NCBI GenBank assembly: GCA_963825405.1
Contig: CAWGTB010000003.1
Span: forward strand, 1,488,001-1,552,000
DNA: 64,000 nt
Source: JACPNO01 sp963825405
GTDB taxonomy: Bacteria; Acidobacteriota; Terriglobia; Bryobacterales; Bryobacteraceae
Direction of reading: 5' to 3'
Position numbers and translations under genes: made by a program. The notes below the pieces were generated by a model that searched no databases, had not been told where the DNA came from, and worked only from the letters and a program-made list of their open reading frames with translations. This document shows positions 17,628 to 25,529 of this stretch, piece by piece (within the stretch, counting starts at the first letter, position 1; each line of letters starts with the position of its first letter).

Positions 17628-18263
17628 ATGCTACGAATCTTCGACCTGCCTGCGACCGCCCATGCGCACCTCAGATTTTGGTTGAAACAGGGAGCGGCAG
17701 GATGGTTTCTCTCCGAATACTTTTCACAAGAACCCATCGAACGGGGTATTGTAAGGACCGCCCTTCCGGATACTGTCGACCCATCCGAAGTTGAGAAGTA
17801 TGAGACCGATCTTTCTTGGAAGAAATGGTCGCGCGACCAACACCAGGAAGTGTGGCGGGAGGCCCGTGAGTGGCTCCTCGGTTACCTGGCCAAGCGAATG
17901 GACGGTATTGCGATTGCCGACTACTGGCGAGATCCCGAGAAACCCCTCTCGGATATACCCATGAGCAACTATTTCGCGTGTCGATCTCAATTTCCAAAAT
18001 ATCGTTCTGCTAGTTGCTGTTTGTATATCGCGAAAGAAGACGTCAACGCTGGACGGGTCGATGCCTTCCTACGAGTACGCGGAGATGCAGTGGTGCTTCT
18101 GACCTCTGTCGGAGAATTTAGCAAGCATTTGAGCGAACAACCAGTGTCCGATGCCCTCTTGATGGACGCAGCGCTGAACTCGGTTCACGCTCTGTCTCGA
18201 GCTTACGATCAATCTGCATTTATATGTTGGACCAGGGAAGGGCATCCGGCTTTACTCACTTAG
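17628..18263 (+). CDS. Hypothetical protein
   Basis: About 211 residues, no family recognised. It is rich in Trp/Tyr and charged residues (KKWSRDQHQEVWREAREWLLGYLAKR), without signal peptide or membrane segment, so it is probably cytosolic. The C-terminal half (FLRVRGDAVVLLTSVGEFSKHL) looks alpha/beta. Base composition is less G+C-rich by eye than in galU or the ferredoxin gene, consistent with an accessory gene. Start ATG 17628 is chosen over the TTG three bases earlier. No operon partner is evident. Confidence 0.5.
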   Translation: MLRIFDLPATAHAHLRFWLKQGAAGWFLSEYFSQEPIERGIVRTALPDTVDPSEVEKYETDLSWKKWSRDQHQEVWREAREWLLGYLAKRMDGIAIADYWRDPEKPLSDIPMSNYFACRSQFPKYRSASCCLYIAKEDVNAGRVDAFLRVRGDAVVLLTSVGEFSKHLSEQPVSDALLMDAALNSVHALSRAYDQSAFICWTREGHPALLT

Positions 18264-18433
18264 GCGATTCGCGTTCTAAGGGCACTTCAGAAATTTCTTG
18301 CAGAGCCACAGAGTACGCAGAGAACGTCAACCGTCTCATTTCGGAGGTGCGGGACGCGGAAAGAAATTGGCAGCACTACCTCCAGCACCAGCAACGGCCT
18401 TTTGTGATCGACTAAACTCTTAGTCGGATTGCG
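18264..18433. other. Short non-coding stretch
   Basis: It contains a frame open from 18224 to 18415 (63 codons) overlapping the end of the previous gene, with a plausible helical segment near its end, but no ribosome-binding site and no recognisable similarity. I do not call it a gene. Confidence 0.3.
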
Positions 18434-19201
18434 GTGCGCATTCATTTAATGACTGCCATAGTGGTTCTGACAATTGCAGCCTCGTGTGCTACGACCTGGG
18501 CGCAACCGTCTGGAATTGTCCACCTCCTGTACTCGGCGCCGGTCACGGTTTCCGGCATCGCGGTTGATTCCGCAGGTGAGCCAGTTCAAGGCGCACACAT
18601 CCAGCATATTGCGGTTCGCGATCCATTCGGGATTATGGAGGTCTCCGCCGAAACCGACGCAACGGGCCGTTTTCAGTTCGACACGTTAGCGCCTGCAGTG
18701 GTTTTTCGGAAGGACGGCTTTGAGTCCCAACTCGTCCGTATTCCAAACCAGCAAACTGAATTACACATCGTTCTGAAACCTGCACCGGCGGCGGAAACAA
18801 TCCCTTTTTGTCGGGCACACCCAGGTTGCGTTTCCGTTGGTGAGGCATTTTGCTTTCCTAAGGTGAAAGGCGTTTACGCGGGCGAGAGAGAACATGATAT
18901 CGATACTGTCGAAAGGCTGTTTATTGTTAGGAGGCATCGGCAAATGATTCACGGAGCAGGGCCCTCTTGGGGAGGTCCGACACCCCGAGGGCGCGAAGTG
19001 TGGACCTCGATTACCTACAAGGAGAGTGCTCGCCTCGGCGGCAGATTTCGACTAATTGACGCCAGCGGAACAACGGCAGACGGAAAAGTATGGCGCCACA
19101 TCGGCGTGCCGGGCGAGTCGGCGTTCTACTACGATCTGGATCGAGAGTCAGCGGCGATCATGGATCGAGTGCTGGATGGACTGTGCCTCAATCGAAAGTG
19201 A
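18434..19201 (+). CDS. Secreted protein with a carboxypeptidase-regulatory-like domain
   Basis: 255 residues from a GTG (an ATG lies five codons in). The signal peptide is MTAIVVLTIAASCATTWAQ. Residues of about 35-110 form a CarboxypepD-reg-like beta-sandwich: TVSGIAVDSAGEPVQGAHI, ETDATGRFQFDTL and KDGFESQLVRI. The C-terminal half has two cysteine pairs (FCRAHPGCVSVGEAFCFPK) and no recognised domain. It is probably periplasmic or outer-membrane associated. Such proteins are abundant in acidobacterial genomes; role unknown. Confidence 0.65.
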   Translation: MRIHLMTAIVVLTIAASCATTWAQPSGIVHLLYSAPVTVSGIAVDSAGEPVQGAHIQHIAVRDPFGIMEVSAETDATGRFQFDTLAPAVVFRKDGFESQLVRIPNQQTELHIVLKPAPAAETIPFCRAHPGCVSVGEAFCFPKVKGVYAGEREHDIDTVERLFIVRRHRQMIHGAGPSWGGPTPRGREVWTSITYKESARLGGRFRLIDASGTTADGKVWRHIGVPGESAFYYDLDRESAAIMDRVLDGLCLNRK

Positions 19202-19210
19202 TTCTACGCC

Positions 19211-19875
19211 ATGAGCAAAGTTAGAGTCGCTGCATTTTCCATTTCACTGGATGGGTTTGGCGCCGGGACGGGCAGGATTTGGAAAATCCCATCGGAGCTC
19301 GCGGCTTCGAGTTGCATGCGTGGCTGCGAAACACCGAGGTGTTCGCGAAGATTCAGGGTCACGGTGGTGGAACCCGGGGCGTCGACAACGATTTCGCCCT
19401 TCAGTCGTTCGAGAATGTCGGCGCCTGGATCATGGGTCGCAATATGTTTGGGCCGGTTCGGGGTCCTTGGGAGGGCGATTCATGGAAAGGATGGTGGGGC
19501 GGCAATCCTCCGTTCCATACGCCTGTTTTTGTGCTCACCCATTACGCGCGGCCGCCCCTCACGATGGAAGGCGGCACCATATTCCACTTGGTCACCGATG
19601 GATTGGAATCCGCTTTAGCGCAAGCGAAAGAAGCGGCCAACGGCAAAGACGTCCGAATCGGCGGCGGAGTATCTGTCATTCGTCAGTACCTGATGGCAGG
19701 TCAGATTGACGAAATCCACTTCGCCGTATCGCCGATCCTGCTGGGCGAAGGCGAACACCTATTTGCTGGAATCAACCTTCCTCAACTTGGCTTCACCCCC
19801 TACAAGATCGTCCATGGGGAAAGTGCGATGCATGTTCTGATCAGTTCGAAAAAGGGGTCAGACACCATTTCTTGA
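19211..19875 (+). CDS. Dihydrofolate reductase-family protein (RibD C-terminal-like), frame broken once
   Basis: The first 20 residues (MSKVRVAAFSISLDGFGAG) are in one frame and the rest (ENPIGARGFELHAWL onward) in another. One base near 19268 restores a full protein of about 221 residues. Family signs: ISLDGF at the N-terminus, WIMGRNMFGPVRG, VRIGGGVSVIRQYLMAGQIDEIHFAVSPILLG and GEGEHLFAG. This YwjB/YyaP-like group is related to DHFR and RibD reductases and binds NADPH; most members have no proven substrate. A second member sits at 27172. Confidence 0.82.
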
Positions 19876-20008
19876 TCCGGCAGAATGTGCAGGGGTATGA
19901 AGCTTTCTCCAACCAGTGCATCCTCGGTGACTGGCGTAGAAGATTCATTGAGTCAATAATTTACGTGCGGCAACAAAGGCTGGCGGGACAATTGCTCTAA
20001 TCCGAGGT

Positions 20009-20296
20009 ATGAGAACAATTATCTGCAACGCTGCGCTCTTCGGAGTCGCGGTTTTCAGCACCTTGACCACGAGCCCGACCGCGCTGCGGGCCGAAGATCG
20101 CAAGACCTACCACGACGCCAAGCACAACGACGAGCATGAATGGAACGACCATGAAGACCGGGCGTATCGCATGTGGGTGAAGGAGAACCATCGCAAGTAT
20201 CATGAGTTCGGCAAGCTCAAAGAAGAAGACCGCCAGAATTATTGGGCCTGGCGTCATGAGCATTCCGACGCTGTGCTCAAAATTGACATCCGCTAA
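20009..20296 (+). CDS. Small secreted, highly charged protein
   Basis: 95 residues: a signal peptide (FGVAVFSTLTTSPTALRA) followed by a His/Asp/Glu/Lys-rich mature part, DRKTYHDAKHNDEHEWNDHE, then RMWVKENHRKYHEFGKLKEE. It is mostly helical, with repeated H-x-x-x-Y/W-x-W patterns. Similar small proteins are frequent in Solibacter-like genomes as far as I recall. It might bind metal in the periplasm, but that is a guess. Confidence 0.55.
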   Translation: MRTIICNAALFGVAVFSTLTTSPTALRAEDRKTYHDAKHNDEHEWNDHEDRAYRMWVKENHRKYHEFGKLKEEDRQNYWAWRHEHSDAVLKIDIR

Positions 20297-20413
20297 TTGG
20301 CGGGTGGTCACAGGCGTTCCCGATCTTTCTGTGTCGTGGCGGCAAGGGCTTAGCGTTTCCCTGGCGCGGAGAGGCTTACCTCGCCCGCTACCATGCGGGT
20401 GAGGACTCTCTCC

Positions 20414-20740
20414 ATGACCGTAACCACGCTGGGCCGAGTGAACGTCGCTACCCCCGGGACCCTGGTACAGCTTTCCACCGACCCGACGCAGCGGGTTTGC
20501 AAACTCCTGTTTCAAACTGTCGCCGGGCTGACTGGCAAGGCTTACATTGGCAAATCGGGGATGACGCGATCGTCGCTCAGCGGCGTGATTCGCGTGCTGG
20601 CGCCGAACGCGTCCAGCGGCGTCTCCGATTCGTTTTTTCTGGAAACTTCGGATGGCGCCGATGGAATCAATCTGGCGGCTTACTGGATCGATATGGACGT
20701 CGCCGGCGACGGGCTGCTGATTACTTACTGGACTGAGTAA
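20414..20740 (+). CDS. Hypothetical protein, possibly phage-structural in origin
   Basis: 108 residues from ATG 20414 (MTVTTLGRVNVATPGTLVQL). No signal peptide; beta-rich with many Gly/Ser/Thr. It ends GDGLLITYWTE. The small all-beta, Thr/Gly-rich make-up recalls small virion or tail accessory proteins, but I cannot assign a family. The last 30 bases recur in altered form at 21752-21781, behind the next gene. Confidence 0.45.
   Translation: MTVTTLGRVNVATPGTLVQLSTDPTQRVCKLLFQTVAGLTGKAYIGKSGMTRSSLSGVIRVLAPNASSGVSDSFFLETSDGADGINLAAYWIDMDVAGDGLLITYWTE
20711..20740 (+). repeat. Direct repeat, copy 1 (3' end of the 20414 gene)
   Basis: 30 bases from GGGCTGCTGA to GAGTAA, 26 of 30 matching the copy at 21752. 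Inside it, TTACTT...GAGTAA form an imperfect hairpin with an 8-base loop. Confidence 0.7.
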
Positions 20741-20785
20741 GGCCTGCTCGCAAGTGCTAGGCTGAGGCGAGCACAAGCTCGGCGT

Positions 20786-21742
20786 ATGAAGATACGAACT
20801 CTTCTGTCGGCCGCCACCGCGCTTGCCGGATTCATGGCCTCCTCGACAGGGCAGCCCAAGCTGCAGGTCTATCCCTACAAGGCTGCCAGCTTTTCTTACG
20901 GCCAAGGCTCTGAAGCATTCAGTGTATTTCCATCCGACGGCAGTGCGGTCACAATTGACGTCCGCTTCCATCTAGGACTTGTGATTTTTGGCCCAAAAGG
21001 CAAATCTATTTATGCGACCAACGCGGTCATCCAGGACGGGATCCTGCGAGAGACAACAGGCCTTTCGAAAATCGAATTCAATCCGACCAGCTCGAGTCCG
21101 GTGCCTGGCACGGCCGCGTTTCATATCAAAAGCTTCGCAGTCTCGTTGCGGGAGGATAGGGTCGTTATCTCGGTCAATCATCAGGACGGGCAGGGAAGAA
21201 ACTGTGGAGTCTTTGAGATTCTGCTACCGGTTGGAAATGTCAGGCAGATTCTGAAATCGGATTGTCACGACATGTGGGCCTGGGACAAGCTCAGCCTGTC
21301 TCCGGACGGTACCCAGGCAATTGCCACGGTTGGCAGCAACACCCATCACGATCTTCATCTTGAGCTGATAGATGTGGTTCGGGGGACCACCAAGCCGCTC
21401 GGTGGCGAGTACTCGGAGGGATTGTGGTCGCCAGATGGTAAATGGATCGCTGCGCTTGGGAGCCGGAACCGCAACCTATCTCTAATCGACGCGCACGATT
21501 TTTCTCGGCGGCGGTCTCTCGGCAGTACAACTGCGTTTAGGCCGGCATGGTCGCCGGATTCGCGCTATCTTTTGCTTGTGAAATATCGCATATTCCGCTG
21601 CGGGTTCTTTCTCGACATCGAACCGCCTGGAACGTTGGAAACCTTGGACATCAAGAGCGGCAAAAGATCAACGGTCCAGACTTCGGAGTGCCAGGTTGAT
21701 AATGGACCGATTGGCTGGGTCAGCGGTGAGACCGCGAACTGA
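20786..21742 (+). CDS. Secreted WD40/TolB-like beta-propeller protein
   Basis: 318 residues with a signal peptide (LLSAATALAGFMASSTGQ). Propeller blades show the repeated S-P-D-G motif: KLSLSPDGTQAIATVGSN, GLWSPDGKWIAALGSRN and PAWSPDSRYLLLVKY, as in the WD40-like PD40 repeats of TolB. It is probably periplasmic. The gene lies between two copies of a 30-base sequence taken from the end of the preceding gene, which suggests it was inserted there. Two or more cysteines near the C-terminus may form a disulfide. Confidence 0.68.
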   Translation: MKIRTLLSAATALAGFMASSTGQPKLQVYPYKAASFSYGQGSEAFSVFPSDGSAVTIDVRFHLGLVIFGPKGKSIYATNAVIQDGILRETTGLSKIEFNPTSSSPVPGTAAFHIKSFAVSLREDRVVISVNHQDGQGRNCGVFEILLPVGNVRQILKSDCHDMWAWDKLSLSPDGTQAIATVGSNTHHDLHLELIDVVRGTTKPLGGEYSEGLWSPDGKWIAALGSRNRNLSLIDAHDFSRRRSLGSTTAFRPAWSPDSRYLLLVKYRIFRCGFFLDIEPPGTLETLDIKSGKRSTVQTSECQVDNGPIGWVSGETAN

Positions 21743-21751
21743 CCTCTGTAA

Positions 21752-21781
21752 GGGCTGCTGACTACTCACTGGACCGAGTAG
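21752..21781 (+). repeat. Direct repeat, copy 2, overlapping the 3' end of queD
   Basis: 30 bases (GGGCTGCTGACTACTCACTG... to GAGTAG) matching 20711-20740 at 26 positions. In the plus frame it reads GLLTTHWTE and stop, versus GLLITYWTE and stop in the intact gene. In the minus frame it encodes the end of QueD (PTRSSE and stop). The hairpin CTACTC/GAGTAG is kept by a paired change (T-A in copy 1, C-G in copy 2). Confidence 0.7.
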
Positions 21782-22148
21782 GGGGGCGGTAGGTGGCGCT
21801 GGTCTCGTCGGTTTCCCACACCTTGACGGCGCCAATGCGCGGGCCGGATTCGCTCAGGCCGCGGGCCACCTCATCGTGGAAATACTTCGCCATGTTTTCG
21901 GCGGAGGGGTTGAGTTTGTCGAAGGGCGCGATGTCGTTGATGAACTGGTGATCCAGGCGGGCGATGGCGGCATCCATGAGATGCTTGACGTCGGCGAAGT
22001 CCACCAGCAAGCCGGTGGCGTCGAGTTCCGGGCCTTCAATGACGATCTGCACGCGGTAATTGTGGCCGTGCACGTTCTCGCACTTGCCCTTGTAATCGCG
22101 CAAGGCGTGGCCGGCGGCGAAAGTCTCTTCCACGGAAACTTCAAACAT
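21762..22148 (-). CDS. queD: 6-carboxy-5,6,7,8-tetrahydropterin synthase
   Basis: 128 residues. FAAGHALRDYKGKCENVHGHNY holds the zinc-binding His residues (H-A-L, H-G-H) and catalytic Cys (in two motifs, AAGHALRDYKGKCE and NVHGHNYRV). LDHQFIND carries the second catalytic part, and PSAENMAKYFHDEV is the family C-terminal motif. It makes CPH4 for queuosine. Its start overlaps the helicase stop by eight bases. The last residues (PTRSSE) are encoded by the repeat copy at 21752. Confidence 0.9.
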   Translation of the reverse strand: MFEVSVEETFAAGHALRDYKGKCENVHGHNYRVQIVIEGPELDATGLLVDFADVKHLMDAAIARLDHQFINDIAPFDKLNPSAENMAKYFHDEVARGLSESGPRIGAVKVWETDETSATYRPPTRSSE

Positions 22149-24069
22149 CGAAAAATTTCTCCACGTCTTTGATGGTGGTGGTGAAGGCGTAGTCGGGCAG
22201 ACTGTCGAAAAATACTTGCCCGTAGCGCTGCTTGGTGATGCGGTTGTCTAGTATTGACAGCACGCCGCGGTCGGAACGGCTGCGGATCAGGCGACCGAAA
22301 CCCTGCTTCAAGGCGAGGGCGGCCTGCGGCACCTGATAGTCGTAGAACGGGCTGCCGCCTTGCTCGCGGACGCTATGCATGCGGGCTTCGACGACGGGAT
22401 CGCTGGGAACGGCGAACGGCAATTTATCAATGATAACGCAGCTCAGCTGATCGCCCGGGACGTCGACGCCCTGCCAGAACGACGCGGTGGCGAAGAGTAC
22501 GCAGTTGGGTGTCGAACGAAATTCTTCGAGCAGTGCGTTGGGTGGGGCGGTGCCTTGCAGCAGGGTGGGGAAATCGATCTCGAACGAGACACGATCGTAG
22601 ATCAGGCGCATTTGCTGATAGCTGGTGAACAGGACGAACGCGCGGCCCTGGCTGAGTTTCAACAGCGCGATGATTTCATTGGCTGCCATTTTGGTGAATG
22701 CGGGATCGCGCGGATCGGGCAGATGCTGGGGCACGTAGAGCAAAGCCTGGCGGGCGTAATCGAAATGGCCAGGGACGATGTCGGTGCGCGCGTAGGCGAG
22801 GCCGAGGCGCTTCTGGGTGAACTCGAAGCCGCCGGCTACGGCTAGTGTGGCTGAAGTGAGGACGCTGCAATCGATTTTGTCGAAAAGGCGTTCGCCCAGA
22901 AGGCTCGATACGTCGATGGGCGTGGCTTGCAGGAAGACGCCACGGCCGCGGCGGTCGATCCAGTGGACGTAGGCGGGGTCGTTGTTTTCCATCAGAAAGC
23001 GCAGGCTGCTGGTGAGCTCGCCGGTGCGGCGGAGCAAGGGCTGGACCTCTTCGGGCGGCTCTGGCAACAGTTTCAGGCGCGAAGAGGTTAGGTCCAAACA
23101 CGTGAGCAGGTCGGCGTAGAGTTCCTGATTCTCGTCGAGAAAAGCATCGCGGCCGTGGAATGCGGTGCGGCCTTCGGTTGCGGCGAAGAGCGCGAAGAAT
23201 TGCGTGGCGATTTCGGAGAGGCGCTCGAGCACGCGATCCAGCTCGACCGAGGAGAACTTTTTCTGGCGCGCGACGGCGGCGATGTCGCGATCCAGTTCTT
23301 GAAAACGATAGCTGCTCAAGCTGACGCCGAAGTACTGGCCGGCGACGTCTTCTAGCTCGTGGGCCTCGTCGAACACGACGGCCTGATAGTCGGGGAGGAT
23401 GCCGGCGAAGTCGTCCTCTTTGATGGCGAGGTCGGCGAAGAACAGGTGGTGGTTGACGATGATGATGTCGCTCTCGTGCGCGCGCTGGTGCATTTGGGTG
23501 ATGAAGCAGCGCTCGAACTGCGCGCATTTCTGGCCGGTGCACATTTCGCGGCGGGCGTCGACGCGGGCCCAGGCGGTGCTGGAATCGGGGAGCTGCTTGA
23601 TCTCGGAGCGGTCGCCGAATTCGGTGGTCTTTTCCCATTCGCGAATGATGTTGAAGTCGGCGACTTCTTCCAGGCCGGCGAGGACGGGTTCGTTTTCGGC
23701 GTCGTAGATTTTCTGGCGGCAGGCGTAGTTGCTGCGGCCCTTCATGTAGCAGACTTGCAGGGGGCGCGGGAAATGCTTTTGCAGGAAGGGGACGTCTTTG
23801 AAGAAAAGCTGTTCCTGCAGATTCTTGGTGCCGGTGGAGACGATGATGCGCTTGCCGGAGAGAATCGCGGGGACCAGGTAAGCGAGCGTCTTGCCGGTGC
23901 CGGTACCGGCTTCGACGATGAGGTGCTTTTTGTCCGCCAGGGCTGATTCGACGGCCTCAGCCATCTGCACCTGTCCGGGGCGGAACTCGTAATTCGGATG
24001 CCACTGGGATAAGGGACCGCCGCGGGAGAAGAACTGGCGCGCTCCGGAAAGTTTGGCGGGCGTGGGCAT
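22141..24069 (-). CDS. DinG/XPD-like superfamily 2 DNA helicase
   Basis: 642 residues. The Walker A motif is VEAGTGTGKTLAYLVPA and the DEAH box is AVVFDEAHELEDV. The four iron-sulfur cysteines of DinG/XPD appear as CYMKGRSNYACR and MCTGQKCAQFERCF. The C-terminal motor domain has LFATASFWQGVDVPGDQL and GFGRLIRSRSDRGVLSILD. It unwinds 5'-3' with an Fe-S cluster in the arch-proximal insert and serves in repair or recombination. There is no exonuclease domain, as in E. coli DinG and YoaA. Confidence 0.92.
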   Translation of the reverse strand: MPTPAKLSGARQFFSRGGPLSQWHPNYEFRPGQVQMAEAVESALADKKHLIVEAGTGTGKTLAYLVPAILSGKRIIVSTGTKNLQEQLFFKDVPFLQKHFPRPLQVCYMKGRSNYACRQKIYDAENEPVLAGLEEVADFNIIREWEKTTEFGDRSEIKQLPDSSTAWARVDARREMCTGQKCAQFERCFITQMHQRAHESDIIIVNHHLFFADLAIKEDDFAGILPDYQAVVFDEAHELEDVAGQYFGVSLSSYRFQELDRDIAAVARQKKFSSVELDRVLERLSEIATQFFALFAATEGRTAFHGRDAFLDENQELYADLLTCLDLTSSRLKLLPEPPEEVQPLLRRTGELTSSLRFLMENNDPAYVHWIDRRGRGVFLQATPIDVSSLLGERLFDKIDCSVLTSATLAVAGGFEFTQKRLGLAYARTDIVPGHFDYARQALLYVPQHLPDPRDPAFTKMAANEIIALLKLSQGRAFVLFTSYQQMRLIYDRVSFEIDFPTLLQGTAPPNALLEEFRSTPNCVLFATASFWQGVDVPGDQLSCVIIDKLPFAVPSDPVVEARMHSVREQGGSPFYDYQVPQAALALKQGFGRLIRSRSDRGVLSILDNRITKQRYGQVFFDSLPDYAFTTTIKDVEKFFDV

Positions 24070-24169
24070 GGGGACACTTTCATATTAAGTGAGAAAGCAG
24101 TAAGGCGTGTCCACACTGATTTTGAGCAGTGATCGCGGAACCGGACGTGTTCGATTGAGCGGACTCAGG

Positions 24170-24192
24170 AGGGCGGGTTTGAAACCCGCCCT
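24170..24192. repeat. Perfect palindrome, REP-like intergenic element
   Basis: AGGGCGGGTTT-G-AAACCCGCCCT, an 11-base perfect inverted repeat around one central base, followed by TACAATTC. It lies in the 163-base gap between the helicase gene and the secreted-protein gene. The same kind of element (GCGGGTTT/AAACCCGC) is scattered through several bacterial genomes as intergenic hairpins. It may act as a bidirectional terminator. Confidence 0.65.
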
Positions 24193-24232
24193 TACAATTC
24201 TCGTGCGTGAAACTGTAGTGGTCGTCGCGAGT

Positions 24233-24910
24233 TCAATGCGCTTCTGTCGGACCGGGGGTACCGTCTGACCACTTGCTCACGGGAACCAGGAACACGGTCA
24301 GGTGTTCTGCGGGTTGTTCGACGCCCATAACCGGCGAGCCCGGCACACCGGCGCCCCAACGTTTGGTATCAACCTGGGGCATGAAGAACATCAGGTGCGG
24401 AAGCCAGTGTCCGACCTTCTCACTAAAATACGTTTGTTTTGACAGCATGTAGCTCATCGATCCCGGCTCCGCTATGGGCAATTCCTTGCTCTCAATAGCC
24501 GCTTTGATGGCGTCGTGAACCTGAGTGTTCGAGCCTCCCGCCAATGCGACCTCGGTCCTCTTCTTCGTGGCGGCTACCTGCGATCGTGCTGCCACGGCGT
24601 CGTAGCAGATTGGAACACGCGTTTTTGGATTCCAAAAGTCGGGATCGTCATACTCGGCGGACCAGGATCGCGCGACCAGGCAGACAAAACCATTTGACCC
24701 CTTCACTGCAGTTTCGAAACCGCGGCGGGTGAAAGTGACGATTTCGGCATCGCGTCCGACAGACTCTGGCGCTGCACTCCGAGCCAGGGCGATTTCCTCC
24801 TTAGCGTCCGCCATTATGTATTGCTCAAGCGGGGCCATGCTTTGCGCGGCACATTGCGAGGCCAGGAAACAGGCCAGGGAAAGGCCCATGCTTCGGGTTT
24901 TCATGTTCAT
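24233..24910 (-). CDS. Conserved secreted protein of unknown function
   Basis: 225 residues with a signal peptide (LSLACFLASQCAAQS). Mature part: VTFTRRGFETAVKGSNGFVCLVARSW, then a central helix (VHDAIKAAIESKELP) and Met/Pro/Trp-rich C-terminus (HWLPHLMFFMPQ). No domain recognised. Its ATG overlaps the TGA of the VOC gene upstream (ATGA), so the two are probably translated together. Confidence 0.6.
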   Translation of the reverse strand: MNMKTRSMGLSLACFLASQCAAQSMAPLEQYIMADAKEEIALARSAAPESVGRDAEIVTFTRRGFETAVKGSNGFVCLVARSWSAEYDDPDFWNPKTRVPICYDAVAARSQVAATKKRTEVALAGGSNTQVHDAIKAAIESKELPIAEPGSMSYMLSKQTYFSEKVGHWLPHLMFFMPQVDTKRWGAGVPGSPVMGVEQPAEHLTVFLVPVSKWSDGTPGPTEAH

Positions 24911-25428
24911 TCTAATTCTCCTAATCGTTGAACGAGCTGGATTGGATTGCCATCCGGATCAGCAATCCAGGCAGAGCGCAGCTTGCCATCAAGAAAGTCA
25001 TGGGCAGGAGAGAGAAGCGGGGCGCCCTTGGCAACTAAGGCGTTGACTGCGGCATCTGTGTTGTCGGTCCACAGAACGATTTCGATCCAGCGCCCTTCTC
25101 CTTCCGGTCGAAGGCCGTGTTCTCGGGTGGCTGCGTCTATGGTCGCGATTCCAAGCGTAAATCCATCTTTCGTAAGTTCGACATGGATCGGCTCGCCCGA
25201 AGCCGGAGTGCGAAAAGATTCGACGAAGCCGAGGCCCGAATAGAACGCGACCGCCCGGGAGAGGTTGCGCGAGTAGAGGTTTATCATCGGAGCGCTGAAG
25301 GTGGGCATCGTTTTCCCCTTATTTTCCCTTGGCGCTAGCGCCGACTGTGCGCTGGCCGGTTTAGCGGTTGTAAAACTAACCAGACTCGCCAGCAGCGCCG
25401 CGGCATGCATCCGTCTGGGCAACTTCAT
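24907..25428 (-). CDS. VOC-family protein (glyoxalase-like) with signal peptide
   Basis: 173 residues. The first 28 look like an export signal (HAAALLASLVSFTTAKPASAQ), unusual for a VOC protein. The VOC fold follows: INLYSRNLSRAVAFYSGLGFVE, PIHVELTKDGFTLGIATID, then SAWIADPDGNPIQLVQRLGE. It may bind a metal and act on a small toxic molecule, or be a resistance protein. Translationally coupled to the following secreted protein gene. Confidence 0.75.
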   Translation of the reverse strand: MKLPRRMHAAALLASLVSFTTAKPASAQSALAPRENKGKTMPTFSAPMINLYSRNLSRAVAFYSGLGFVESFRTPASGEPIHVELTKDGFTLGIATIDAATREHGLRPEGEGRWIEIVLWTDNTDAAVNALVAKGAPLLSPAHDFLDGKLRSAWIADPDGNPIQLVQRLGELE

Positions 25429-25529
25429 GGTCGTTCTCCCTGTCCCTACTATGCTATTACCCGGTTTTAGAAATTTCTTTAACTGCGCGCCAACTAAATC
25501 CTCGCCGCACCACGCTATGATGGCTACAC

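Noticed and set aside
18224..18415. 63-codon frame after the hypothetical gene at 17.6 kb
   Set aside because: No ribosome-binding site, overlaps the upstream gene, no similarity recognised.
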